From a virus, in IMG/VR virus record IMGVR_UViG_3300043772_000561, positions 1 through 64,000 of that record: a DNA stretch of 64,000 nucleotides. One strand, 5' to 3'. The notes below the pieces were generated by a model. The model had not been told where the DNA came from, ran no database searches, and saw only the letters and a list, made by a program, of their open reading frames with translations. Each line of letters begins with the position of its first letter. The stretch's first letter is position 1. Of this stretch, positions 16,203 through 24,542 are shown piece after piece. The position numbers and the translations under genes are program-made.

Positions 16203-17837
16203 ATGGCTTATTTTAATCACGCTTTTGAAAAAGCATTTTTAGGTACAGGTGCTACACGTTCAAGTGTTGCTGTAACTAAATTAGATGGCACTACTGTTTC
16301 TACTAGTACTAACTTAGGTTATGTTACTACTGACGGTGTACCTACTTATGGTTTGAACCAATTGAAAGCATCAGCTGCTTCTGAAACAGCTAATGGTTAC
16401 TTTGGTATTTTTAGTCCAAGTACTAACTTGACAATTACACCAGACACTTGTTGTAATGCATACATTGCAGGATCTGCAATTTATGACAATGACAAAATTG
16501 GTCCATTGGCGGGTGGTTACCAAGAGACTAACAAGTCTAAAATGATCAACCCTAAGTATGTATCACGTTTCTATTCAGTTGCTCCATGTTCTCCACAGAA
16601 CAATGTAATCCACGTAGGTTCTACTTACTGGACTGCAGGTGGTGGTGTATTAACAACTGACACATTAGTAGCTGGTACAGGTTATCCTGCAACAGGTATT
16701 GCTGCTGTAACTGGTGGTACTGGTACAGGTATGGTTGTTTCTTATGTTGCTGGTGGTGGTACTGTTGATTCAATTGTTATTGTTAATCCTGGTAAAGGAT
16801 ATACAGTAGGTGACACACTTACAATTGATGCTGGTAATGATGATGCAACATTTGATGTTCTTACTGTAACTGATGCTCATCCACAAACAGGTTGTGGTAC
16901 TGTAGCTGAGTGTTGCAAAGAGTTTCTATGTGGTGAAACTTACTACTTACGTTTAGATGTAAAAGGTTCTCCAGCTTTGAGATTCTTAAATCACAATGCA
17001 TATGCTACTGTTGATGCTTACACAGGATGTTGCCCAGATGGTGCTATTGCTCCAGTTGCAGTTGATTCAACTACTGTAATGATTGCTTGGGCTAATGCAA
17101 TTGTAAATAACCCAATCATTGCTCCATTTATTCAACCAGTTGTTCAAGCTGAAGACGGTACTCTTTGGTATGCTCCGGGAACTGCAGCTTCTTTCTTAAC
17201 TGCAAACGATGCTGATACTTGGGATAACTATGTATCTGCAGGACATACAGATGGTGAGTGTGCAGGTTTAATCTTGAATGGTGCTTATGTAGATACAAGA
17301 TTTGGTGACTGTACGTTCCAAGTTTCTGACTTCTATGAAAAAGAGCCAGTTAAACTTTATGCTTCTGAAGTAGATCTTAACGGTGACCCATGTGCATTTA
17401 CAACTCTTTGTGTTGTTACTGAGTGTGCTGGTCTTCAAGTACAAGGTCTTGGTGAGACAGTTCTTAGAGAACTTACTCTTTCTGAATCTTACAGACAAAA
17501 CTTCTTAGCTACTGACTTCCGTATCCGTGAGATCACTCAAGGAAATCAAATTGTTAGTGCTATTAACCGTTCTGCTTTGTACTACAGATACGTACTAATT
17601 CACAATGTACCACGTTTCAATAATCCAACTGGTGTGTTTGATAATGATCAGTATGCATTGACTATCTTCTCTACTGCAGCTATGTCAACATTTGTTACTG
17701 ATATTACTAACTGGTTAACTGGTTGTGATACTCAATGTAACATTGAAGCATTTGCTTGTGAGACTGCATGTGATGTTCCAGTGAACTTCCCTGATCTTCC
17801 ATTATACAACCCTTATAATGTAGTTTCTTGCAACTAA
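16203..17837 (+). CDS. Abundant structural protein with inserted beta domain
   Basis: A 544-residue, Thr/Ala/Gly/Cys-rich beta protein with no enzyme motif. Residues about 155-225 contain VAGTGYPATGIAAVTGG and NPGKGYTVGDTLTIDAG, a GYTVGDxLT beta unit common in phage structural proteins, apparently inserted. It carries many cysteines, several in pairs (CC), unusual for a cytosolic product. Like MCP it uses CGT and TTG codons and has its own promoter motif and strong terminator, so it is probably a high-copy virion component such as a decoration, ring or tail protein. Which of these cannot be told from sequence alone. Confidence 0.6.
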   Translation: MAYFNHAFEKAFLGTGATRSSVAVTKLDGTTVSTSTNLGYVTTDGVPTYGLNQLKASAASETANGYFGIFSPSTNLTITPDTCCNAYIAGSAIYDNDKIGPLAGGYQETNKSKMINPKYVSRFYSVAPCSPQNNVIHVGSTYWTAGGGVLTTDTLVAGTGYPATGIAAVTGGTGTGMVVSYVAGGGTVDSIVIVNPGKGYTVGDTLTIDAGNDDATFDVLTVTDAHPQTGCGTVAECCKEFLCGETYYLRLDVKGSPALRFLNHNAYATVDAYTGCCPDGAIAPVAVDSTTVMIAWANAIVNNPIIAPFIQPVVQAEDGTLWYAPGTAASFLTANDADTWDNYVSAGHTDGECAGLILNGAYVDTRFGDCTFQVSDFYEKEPVKLYASEVDLNGDPCAFTTLCVVTECAGLQVQGLGETVLRELTLSESYRQNFLATDFRIREITQGNQIVSAINRSALYYRYVLIHNVPRFNNPTGVFDNDQYALTIFSTAAMSTFVTDITNWLTGCDTQCNIEAFACETACDVPVNFPDLPLYNPYNVVSCN

Positions 17838-17861
17838 GCAAGTAACAAAAAATAAAAATCT

Positions 17862-17899
17862 AAAGGGGAGAAGAGTTTCAAACTCCTATCCCCTTTTTT
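17862..17899 (+). terminator. Rho-independent terminator
   Basis: An outer 8-bp stem AAAGGGGA/TCCCCTTT (17862-17869 with 17889-17896) encloses a second stem GAGTTT/AAACTC and leads into a T run to 17899. It closes the single-gene unit of the abundant structural protein. Confidence 0.9.
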
Positions 17900-17910
17900 A
17901 TTAAATACCT

Positions 17911-18453
17911 ATGGCTAATCACGTATTAAGTTTAGAAGTTCCTACAGTAATGAATCCTTGTATCCTGACAGTGATGGATACTAGTGTTTACACAGATCTA
18001 ATTCCTGTAGTTTGTGAGCAGTTAAACATTACTGTTCCTGGTTTTCAACACTCTGTACAGTTAGATGTAAGTGCAGGATTTATTGAAAACATCACAGCAT
18101 GTGATCTTAATCTGCAAACATCAAACTGTGGGACAGAATATGTAGATATTCCAGATGGTATTTATATTATTAAATACAGTGTTTCTCCCAATGATGTAGT
18201 GTATGTAGAATACAATCATATGAGAATTACAAAAGCATTAAATAGATACTACAATATTCTTTGTAGATTAGATGTGGCAGATTGTGATCCGCCATTTAAG
18301 ATTAAGCAAAGATTAGAAGAGCTTGGTCTAATCCGAATGTATTTAGAAGCTGCTAAGTCTAAAGTAGAGTTTTGTCATGAGCCTCAGAAAGGTATGTCAC
18401 TCTATAATTATGCTTGGAAGCTGCTCAATAAAATGGATTGTATTAATTGTTAA
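17911..18453 (+). CDS. Hypothetical Cys-containing structural protein
   Basis: A 180-residue protein. The N-terminal two thirds are strand-rich (LSLEVPTVMNPCILTVMD; QHSVQLDVSAGFIENI), followed by helices around KIKQRLEELGLIRMYLEAAK, with a CINC end. Cysteines are scattered throughout. Placement between the abundant structural protein and fibre genes makes it a likely tail or appendage component. No family is recognised. Confidence 0.6.
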   Translation: MANHVLSLEVPTVMNPCILTVMDTSVYTDLIPVVCEQLNITVPGFQHSVQLDVSAGFIENITACDLNLQTSNCGTEYVDIPDGIYIIKYSVSPNDVVYVEYNHMRITKALNRYYNILCRLDVADCDPPFKIKQRLEELGLIRMYLEAAKSKVEFCHEPQKGMSLYNYAWKLLNKMDCINC

Positions 18454-18474
18454 AAACTTAAAAACCAACAACTT

Positions 18475-18657
18475 ATGGCAACTTGTTCAAACTGCAAAAC
18501 TAAAATGTCCTGTGGATGCCAGAAAAGAGCAGCATCCGATGGTAAATCAGTATGTTCAAAATGTATTACCACTTATGAGGCAGGATTAAAACAGAGAAAA
18601 ACATTAGCAACAGTATCTCAGACAAATCAAACCTGGGGAAAAGATAGATATAAATAA
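18475..18657 (+). CDS. Tiny zinc-ribbon-like protein
   Basis: A 60-residue protein with CSNCKTKMSCGC and, 14 residues on, CSKC, giving a likely four-to-six-cysteine zinc ribbon. The rest is basic and polar. An AACCAACA leader motif is present at 18463-18470, four bases before the ATG. The function is unknown; similar tiny ribbon proteins lie beside tail genes in related phages, to my memory. Confidence 0.65.
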   Translation: MATCSNCKTKMSCGCQKRAASDGKSVCSKCITTYEAGLKQRKTLATVSQTNQTWGKDRYK

Positions 18658-18664
18658 CTAAATA

Positions 18665-20599
18665 ATGTCAGTACCAAAAACAACATTTACACCACCCGCA
18701 TCAAATTCATGGATTGGATTTGAACCATGTTGTGGTGGAAACATTTTATATTTTAGTGTTAATGGTACGACTAATCCACCTACACCAGGTATAAATATTT
18801 ACAATGGAATTTCTGGTGTTGGTTATGATCCTATAACAGATAGTTATGTAGGATTAAGTAATCAATGTTATAGAATTTTTAGAGGTACTACGTCAGATCC
18901 AAGTAGTCCAATTACTGGAGCTAACTATCTTAGCCTTAATGTTGTTCCTACTAATTTTCCAGGAAGCGGTGTTTATACATGGGATAGTACTACCACATAT
19001 GAAACTCCTTGTGGAGATGAAGTAATTACATGTCCTACATGCCCAACTCCATTATATGTTGTTTGGCCATGTGATGAATCACTTGTACCTACAGTAACTG
19101 ATACAGATTTATCAGCATATGTAAATGATTATGCCACAATTCAAGTAGATGCAGATGGACCATTTGATTGCTACTATGTAGTTAATTGGTCTGTTGAAAC
19201 TAACTTAGATCCTAGTAATCCAATAACAGTTACAGTAGATGGAGATGAACCATGTTCATGTGAGTGTACTTGTTATGAAATTGTAGGTTCAGGTAAGCTA
19301 TACTATATTGACTGTAATGGTGTAGTAGTAGCTATTACAATTAGTGGTTATTGGAAAGGATGTTCTTTAGTATATCCACAAGTACCTTCTACCTATACTG
19401 TAACTGATGGTGGTGAATGTGTGGATGGTGAATGTCCAACTCCATGTTATGAATTAACTGATTGTGATGATTTATTGGACCCTATTTATACAACAGCACA
19501 GTCTCTTGGTCAATATGCTATTCTAGGTCAAGTAGTACAAATAGATGGTTATGATAATTGTTGGATAGTTAATAGTGTTGTAGACTGTGATTGTGCTATT
19601 GATGTAGTTGTACTACAAGCATTTGATACATGTGAAGAATGTAATCCTGCACCAAATTATTTACTAACTAACTGTGATGATTTAGGTACAATTATTTATT
19701 CATCATCTGATCTTAGTGCATATGTAGGACAGGTAATTAATATTGAAACAGATTGTCCTGGGTGCTGGATTATAGAAGAATATCCAAATCCAATTCCATC
19801 TGATGTCACAGTAGTTGTGCAAGATGCATTTGATGATTGTGAAGCTTGTAAAACAACTTACTATGAGCTTACAGATTGTAATGGTATTGAAACCAGTATA
19901 ATTACATCTACTGATCTTTCAGAATATGTAACAGAGATAATTGTTCTTGAGTGGTGTCCAACCACATGCTGGAGAGTTAGTGTTGCAACGACAAGTGTTG
20001 GAGCAGGGATTCTTGGAGGCATAGCAGATTCATTTGAAACATGTGAAGACTGTCTTACAAGTTTTCCGTGTGTATGTTCAAGAATCAAGAACCATGATAC
20101 AGTATCTCATAATTATGATTACTTAGACTGTGAAGGTGATGTACAAACAATTACATTACTTGCTGGTCAAAGATCTGATAGAATATGTATGGCTCATTGG
20201 CTTACATCCTATCCTACAGATTATGTAGAATATTTTGGAAACTGTACACTAGTTGATGATGTGCATACTTGTCCTCCTCCTGTATATCCAAGAAGATCTT
20301 TAAAACCAGGATACAATACACCATATTGTTCTACTTGGAAATATGAAGAGATTTCATGTAAAGCAGCAGAAGCATTATATAAACAAGTACTGGAACTCAG
20401 ATATGGAATTAGTAATTGTTGTCCAGAAGATGATCAACAATATCTTATTCAAAAACAACTAATAGATTTAAAAGCATTAGTTAATCCAGACTATGTATGT
20501 GCAACTCCATCATGTGGATGCAATACAGGATGTGGTTGTAATACAGGATGTGGTTGTAATGGATCTTGCGGTGGTAGTTGTAGTACTTGCCATTCTTAA
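18665..20599 (+). CDS. Cys-rich tandem-repeat appendage protein
   Basis: A 644-residue Cys/Asp/Thr-rich protein made of repeats. Three clear units begin at residues 261 (CYELTDCDD), 331 (NYLLTNCDD) and 399 (YYELTDCNG), each followed by a D-L-S-x-Y-V-type segment, a CW[IR]V strand and a closing C-x-x-C. Diverged copies occur before and after. The last 30 residues are a CGCNTG tandem array. No signal peptide or membrane helix is seen. The pattern indicates small disulfide- or metal-stabilised beta domains, as expected of a surface spike or fibre. Role in receptor binding is inferred from position among fibre genes. Confidence 0.65.
   Translation: MSVPKTTFTPPASNSWIGFEPCCGGNILYFSVNGTTNPPTPGINIYNGISGVGYDPITDSYVGLSNQCYRIFRGTTSDPSSPITGANYLSLNVVPTNFPGSGVYTWDSTTTYETPCGDEVITCPTCPTPLYVVWPCDESLVPTVTDTDLSAYVNDYATIQVDADGPFDCYYVVNWSVETNLDPSNPITVTVDGDEPCSCECTCYEIVGSGKLYYIDCNGVVVAITISGYWKGCSLVYPQVPSTYTVTDGGECVDGECPTPCYELTDCDDLLDPIYTTAQSLGQYAILGQVVQIDGYDNCWIVNSVVDCDCAIDVVVLQAFDTCEECNPAPNYLLTNCDDLGTIIYSSSDLSAYVGQVINIETDCPGCWIIEEYPNPIPSDVTVVVQDAFDDCEACKTTYYELTDCNGIETSIITSTDLSEYVTEIIVLEWCPTTCWRVSVATTSVGAGILGGIADSFETCEDCLTSFPCVCSRIKNHDTVSHNYDYLDCEGDVQTITLLAGQRSDRICMAHWLTSYPTDYVEYFGNCTLVDDVHTCPPPVYPRRSLKPGYNTPYCSTWKYEEISCKAAEALYKQVLELRYGISNCCPEDDQQYLIQKQLIDLKALVNPDYVCATPSCGCNTGCGCNTGCGCNGSCGGSCSTCHS
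19445..20060 (+). repeat. Three protein repeat units of about 68-70 residues
   Basis: The units start at residues 261, 331 and 399 of the encoded protein, giving periods of 70 and 68 residues. Each has [CN]Y-x-L-T-[DN]-C near the start and an F-[DE]-x-C-E-x-C end. DNA identity between units is low, so the duplication is old. Confidence 0.75.
20513..20566 (+). repeat. 18-bp tandem repeat encoding CGCNTG
   Basis: Three 18-base units run back to back at 20513, 20531 and 20549. The first two differ at only two bases, and the third diverges in its last six. They encode CGCNTG, CGCNTG, CGCNGS near the protein C-terminus. Confidence 0.9.
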
Positions 20600-20600
20600 T

Positions 20601-20620
20601 TAATTTTTGTATATTATAGT
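20601..20620 (+). promoter_or_regulatory. Putative phage promoter motif (TTTTTGTATATTATAGT)
   Basis: TTTTTGTATATT with G 24 bases before the ATG at 20633, in the gap after the Cys-rich repeat gene. It shares the TTTTGTATATT core with the copies at the window start and at 7753. Confidence 0.45.
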
Positions 20621-20632
20621 AATAGAAGAAAT

Positions 20633-22297
20633 ATGAAGCCACTAAATTATGATAACTCACCCTGTAGTCCAATCTCAAGCAATTGTGTAATTTGGCAAGG
20701 ACCAGATATTCCTTGTATCAAACTGTGTGCAGGGGATACAATTTCAGATGTTATATTTAAACTTGCAACAGAATTATGTACAGTATTAGATACACTAAAT
20801 GTAACTAATTATGATCTTTCATGTTTCAACTTAACTGCTTGTGGTCCAAATGATTTTCAAGCACTTATTCAGTTTTTAATTGAACAGATTTGTGCATTGC
20901 AAAATGAAGTAACTATTGTATCTGATCCAGCTACAAGTCCAATTACAAATACTACTAAATCTACAGGAGCTGATGCATTAGTTACAGTAGCATCTTGTTT
21001 TGTAATAAATGGGGTTACTGTAATGACAGTTTCAGAATATGCTCAAGCTATTGGAACTAGAGTATGTGCATTAGTTACAGAAATTGCAACAATTGAAGCT
21101 AGCATAACAAGTTTAGATGTTAGAGTTACAGCATTAGAGTCTGCACCAGCTCCTACATTTACATTACCAAATATTCCAGTAGATTGTACATTAAGTGGGA
21201 CAGTAGTATCTCCTGGTAATTACCCAATTGATACAGTTCTTAATGCTTTAATAAATGATAACACTTATGGTTATTGTGCACTGAAAGCAGCAACTGGAGA
21301 AGCCTCTGCAATAACGGCAGCAGTATTATCACAGTGTATTAGTGATGCAGATTTATCACTTGTATTTGGCACAGCATTTTCTGTTGCATATGCAGGTACC
21401 TGGGTAACGTCATCTAATTTAAATACAGCAGCAGAGGCAATTAATAACCTATGGATTGCAATCTGTGATGTATATAACTATGTAAGTACATTTTCAATTA
21501 CAGTAGCTGACACAGCAACTGTAAACTTAGATAATACAGGTAATGTTATTACAGCAAATATTACGGATACTGGTTGGGTAGATCTTCTGGGTTTTACATA
21601 TTACTCAGGAGTAGATAAACCACAATGTAGAAGAATTGGTAATCAAATTCACTTGAGAGGAACAGTATTTGTTCCATTAGAAAATCCATCTTCTCCAGGT
21701 TCAGTAGTTGTGTTAAGTTCAACTTCTGCATACAATGCAATATCAGGTTGCACAACATGGAGTGGTGTAGGTGGTTGTAGTATTAATGCTAATGGTGCAA
21801 TTTCATTTAATAATGGTGGTTCTGTTATTCCACCGTCAGTAACTGCTGGAAATTTAGATAATACTTATTTTAAAGCTTGGGATGTAGCACTTAGACCAAT
21901 TGATGTTGATCCAACTTATGGTACTTGTTTAACCTCTGCTATTAGAGTTTCCATTACTGCAACAAAAGGATTAACAGTTCAATTAGTTCATGACATTGAG
22001 ATCTCAACTACAAGAGGTGCTGGAGTACAAGGTAATTCACCATTAAGATTAGTTACAAGTAATGTAAGAGCAGGAGAATATCTTCCAAACTATATTGGTA
22101 CTGGAACAGATATTCATAATGCTCCAAGCAATGCTAACTTTGATTTAAAATCAGATACATTTAATCTTACATGGCCATTTAGTTGTGATGCAGGAGATGA
22201 AAATGAGATAGGTGGGTTTTATTTTGTAATTGATGGTTTAGTAGCTTATGTAGATCCATGTAATACTGAAACAGGTTTTTCAACAACTTGCCCTTAA
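20633..22297 (+). CDS. Fibre-like structural protein
   Basis: A 554-residue protein. The N-terminal domain holds CSPISSNCVIWQGPDIPCI and DTISDVIFKLATELC, which I recognise as a conserved attachment-type N-terminus in fibre proteins of Bacteroidota phages. A short coiled coil lies near residues 150-172 (ASITSLDVRVTALES). The C-terminal half is Thr/Asn/Gly-rich beta structure, with VDLLGFTYYSGVDKPQCR starting a probable distal domain. It belongs to the appendage block with the gene that follows 11 bases later. Head fibre and tail fibre are both possible. Confidence 0.68.
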   Translation: MKPLNYDNSPCSPISSNCVIWQGPDIPCIKLCAGDTISDVIFKLATELCTVLDTLNVTNYDLSCFNLTACGPNDFQALIQFLIEQICALQNEVTIVSDPATSPITNTTKSTGADALVTVASCFVINGVTVMTVSEYAQAIGTRVCALVTEIATIEASITSLDVRVTALESAPAPTFTLPNIPVDCTLSGTVVSPGNYPIDTVLNALINDNTYGYCALKAATGEASAITAAVLSQCISDADLSLVFGTAFSVAYAGTWVTSSNLNTAAEAINNLWIAICDVYNYVSTFSITVADTATVNLDNTGNVITANITDTGWVDLLGFTYYSGVDKPQCRRIGNQIHLRGTVFVPLENPSSPGSVVVLSSTSAYNAISGCTTWSGVGGCSINANGAISFNNGGSVIPPSVTAGNLDNTYFKAWDVALRPIDVDPTYGTCLTSAIRVSITATKGLTVQLVHDIEISTTRGAGVQGNSPLRLVTSNVRAGEYLPNYIGTGTDIHNAPSNANFDLKSDTFNLTWPFSCDAGDENEIGGFYFVIDGLVAYVDPCNTETGFSTTCP

Positions 22298-22308
22298 TAA
22301 TATAAGCT

Positions 22309-23172
22309 ATGTCAATAAATAGATGTTCAAATTGTGGTTGTGAGGATAGTTTTTTAACTAGTCCTGCACCGTGTCCTACACCAGCAGCATGTCCTGATCC
22401 AGAACCATGTTATACGGTTACTGATGCTCAATGTACAGTGTATACAGGTGCAAATATTGTTTGTGGTAGTACTACAGTTGTTGCAAGTAATACTGTTATT
22501 GCTGATGCACTAGATGATATTATTTCTTATTTCTGCAGTAGTATACAAACTATTAATGGTAGTCTAACAACTATTAACGCAAGTATTACATCTATTAATG
22601 GTAGCATCTCAACCATTAATACTAACATTTCAAATTTACAAGCTGCTCAAGGTTTATTTGACACAGCATTTAGAGTAGCATTTGAACCTACAATAAATTT
22701 AAATACTGTTACAGCAAGTCTTGCAAACAGTAACATTTCTAGTGGTGTAATAATTTTGTTTCCTACAGGTGACGTTGAATATCAAATAGTAAATGGTACT
22801 ACAACAACACAGTACAACTCTAGCACTGGAATTTGGACTTGTCCCGAAACTGGTAAATATGATATTAACTACAATGTATATTTAACATGTCCTGATCAAA
22901 CAGGATTTGGTTGGGGTAATACAGCCACTACTGGAGGAACCTATAGCATTGCAGTAACAAATCCAGGTACAGGAACTACAGTTTACTGTGCAGATACTTT
23001 TACAATAACAAAAGGTTTGTATTATACAAGGCTTTATTTAACAGGTGGTATTCAAGGTAAAGCTTTAACTGCAGGTGAACAACTTGTTTTAAGACATCAG
23101 AATATGACTGGAATAAATTATACTGGTATATCAGGTGATAATATTGATTGGGCAATCCGAAGAGTTGGTTAA
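22309..23172 (+). CDS. Fibre protein with C1q-like C-terminal domain
   Basis: A 287-residue protein in three parts: a Cys/Pro-rich N-terminus (CSNCGCED, CPTPAACPDPEPC); a trimeric-coiled-coil-like heptad region around residues 80-120 built of INGSLTTINASITSINGS-type repeats; and a jelly-roll domain from about residue 140. The last contains TGIWTCPETGKYDINYNV (about 173-190), which matches the C1q/TNF pattern tGxFxxPxxGxYxFxxxV, and ends with a strand containing WAIRRVG. C1q-like knobs on trimeric stalks are typical distal receptor-binding tips. A strong terminator follows, ending the appendage unit. Confidence 0.72.
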   Translation: MSINRCSNCGCEDSFLTSPAPCPTPAACPDPEPCYTVTDAQCTVYTGANIVCGSTTVVASNTVIADALDDIISYFCSSIQTINGSLTTINASITSINGSISTINTNISNLQAAQGLFDTAFRVAFEPTINLNTVTASLANSNISSGVIILFPTGDVEYQIVNGTTTTQYNSSTGIWTCPETGKYDINYNVYLTCPDQTGFGWGNTATTGGTYSIAVTNPGTGTTVYCADTFTITKGLYYTRLYLTGGIQGKALTAGEQLVLRHQNMTGINYTGISGDNIDWAIRRVG

Positions 23173-23225
23173 TTAAAAAATTTACAAGACGTTACAGTTG
23201 TTGGTTTCTGTGACAACAAGGCAAA

Positions 23226-23253
23226 GCCCCGCACTTGCGGGGTTTTGTTTTTT
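23226..23253 (+). terminator. Rho-independent terminator after the fibre genes
   Basis: A GC-rich 6-bp stem CCCCGC/GCGGGG (23227-23232 with 23237-23242) has an ACTT loop, extends by a G-T pair and ends in TTTTGTTTTTT. It is the strongest hairpin in the window. Confidence 0.93.
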
Positions 23254-23292
23254 AGTATATTTGCTAAAGTGCATAATTTTTAGTATATTAAT
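23245..23292 (+). promoter_or_regulatory. Tandem putative phage promoter motifs
   Basis: Two copies of TTTTTAGTATATT occur 28 bases apart, with G at 23255 and 23283, between the terminator and the start of the tail-gene unit. The first reads TATATTTG, fitting the Bacteroides -7 box. No matching -33 TTTG at the usual spacing is seen. Confidence 0.55.
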
Positions 23293-23301
23293 CTATATAG
23301 T

Positions 23302-23883
23302 TTGAAGGAATTTAAAACCCCGGATTTAACAGGTCCAAGATATAGACCTAAAGTCCATACTATGTTGAACAAAGAGTTCTTTGATAGTTTTAGAAAAAAG
23401 TATCCCAGATACAAAGATGTGGATAATGACACACTAAAAAAGATTATTAGATCTTTTAATAAAAGTGTTTGGACAAAAGTAATAGATACAAGAGATGGTA
23501 TGCAATTACCAAACTCTGTAGGTTGGATCTTTATTGGTACGTGTGAAAATAGTAAGAAAGAAAATATTGATTATGCTAAATCCAAAAAGTATGGTGTAAA
23601 AGTTACAAACAAGAATTGGGAAACAGATGGTAAACTAGCTAAAATATTCTTTACCAGTTTTGCAATAAAACACAAGATGAAGAATAGAGAGTTATGGAAG
23701 TTTGTTGCTAATAGAGACTTCAAGAGATCTGTTGCTAAAGCCTATCCTGAGAACTGGAATACTTATATTGTAGTTGACCCTACAAAAAAACTAAGACTAG
23801 AAACTAGAAAACAGTATTATAAAAATGTTCTTTTAAAGCAACAACAAGATGGTTTAAAAGACTATAATGAATTTGATCTATGA
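23302..23883 (+). CDS. Conserved virion-module protein of unknown function
   Basis: A 193-residue basic protein with an N-terminal KTPDLTGPRYRPKVHTMLNK motif, a central Trp/Lys-rich part and a helical C-terminus. The N-terminal PDL-x-x-PR-[YF]-RPK motif is one I associate with a conserved crAss-like protein next to the tail genes. The start is taken as TTG at 23302, because this motif lies upstream of the first ATG (23362) and the frame begins shortly after the promoter motif. Its stop overlaps the next start (ATGA). No catalytic residues are evident. Confidence 0.6.
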   Translation: MKEFKTPDLTGPRYRPKVHTMLNKEFFDSFRKKYPRYKDVDNDTLKKIIRSFNKSVWTKVIDTRDGMQLPNSVGWIFIGTCENSKKENIDYAKSKKYGVKVTNKNWETDGKLAKIFFTSFAIKHKMKNRELWKFVANRDFKRSVAKAYPENWNTYIVVDPTKKLRLETRKQYYKNVLLKQQQDGLKDYNEFDL

Positions 23884-24542
23884 CCACAATTGGAGAAGCA
23901 ATCTCAAGAGTTAGAAATACACTCAAAGCAGTAAAGGAAGATGCTTTCTTAACTGATAGGAACATATACTTTCTACTAATTAAGTATGGGCAAACATTGC
24001 TCAAGAGAGAAGACAATCAGTTTAGACTAATGAAGATTAGTTCTATCTTTCAAGTACTACCCTATGTTGAACTTATTGATGTAGATAAGGTAGAAGCTGG
24101 TTGTATTGGTGTATACTCAGGTTGTTACTTCAAGAGATCAAAAGAAAAACTACCAACTATTCTAAGTGGTGTATTTGGTCCTATTATACGTACAGTATCT
24201 TCAATAGATGGTACAATAGAGTTGTTTCGTACAGATCCTGGTACATGGGTCTCTATGACTAAAACTACAACCTTTAAGTATAATAGAAGTATTTACTTCT
24301 GGTACTTAAACGGTTATGTATATTTTCCAAATGTAGATTGGGATGCTGTTAGAATAGAAGCAATCTTTGAAGGTCAGGCAGACACATGTACAACAGATGA
24401 TTGTTTAATAAGACAAAATCAACCCCTACCCTTTCCAGAATATCTGTTCTCTGAAATTGAACAGTATACTGTTAAAGAACTAACCATATCATTACAGGCT
24501 TTTTCAGATAACATAGATGATAGCCAAAACTCTCTTAGATAA
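23880..24542 (+). CDS. Putative ring/connector tail protein
   Basis: A 220-residue protein coupled to both neighbours (ATGA upstream, TAATG downstream). An N-terminal helix (IGEAISRVRNTLKAVKEDAF) leads to a strand-rich middle and an acidic C-terminal helix around SEIEQYTVKELTIS. The size, the helix-strand-helix layout and the position before the stabilisation protein fit the small ring or adaptor proteins stacked below the portal in crAss-like virions. No specific family motif is visible. Confidence 0.55.
   Translation: MTTIGEAISRVRNTLKAVKEDAFLTDRNIYFLLIKYGQTLLKREDNQFRLMKISSIFQVLPYVELIDVDKVEAGCIGVYSGCYFKRSKEKLPTILSGVFGPIIRTVSSIDGTIELFRTDPGTWVSMTKTTTFKYNRSIYFWYLNGYVYFPNVDWDAVRIEAIFEGQADTCTTDDCLIRQNQPLPFPEYLFSEIEQYTVKELTISLQAFSDNIDDSQNSLR

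Noticed and set aside
20513-20566. CRISPR-like or regulatory DNA repeat
   Set aside because: The 18-base units are in frame, encode CGCNTG, have no spacers, and lie within a Cys-rich protein.
23173-23301. tRNA or small RNA in the largest gap
   Set aside because: The 129 bases are explained by a strong terminator and two promoter motifs; no cloverleaf can be drawn.
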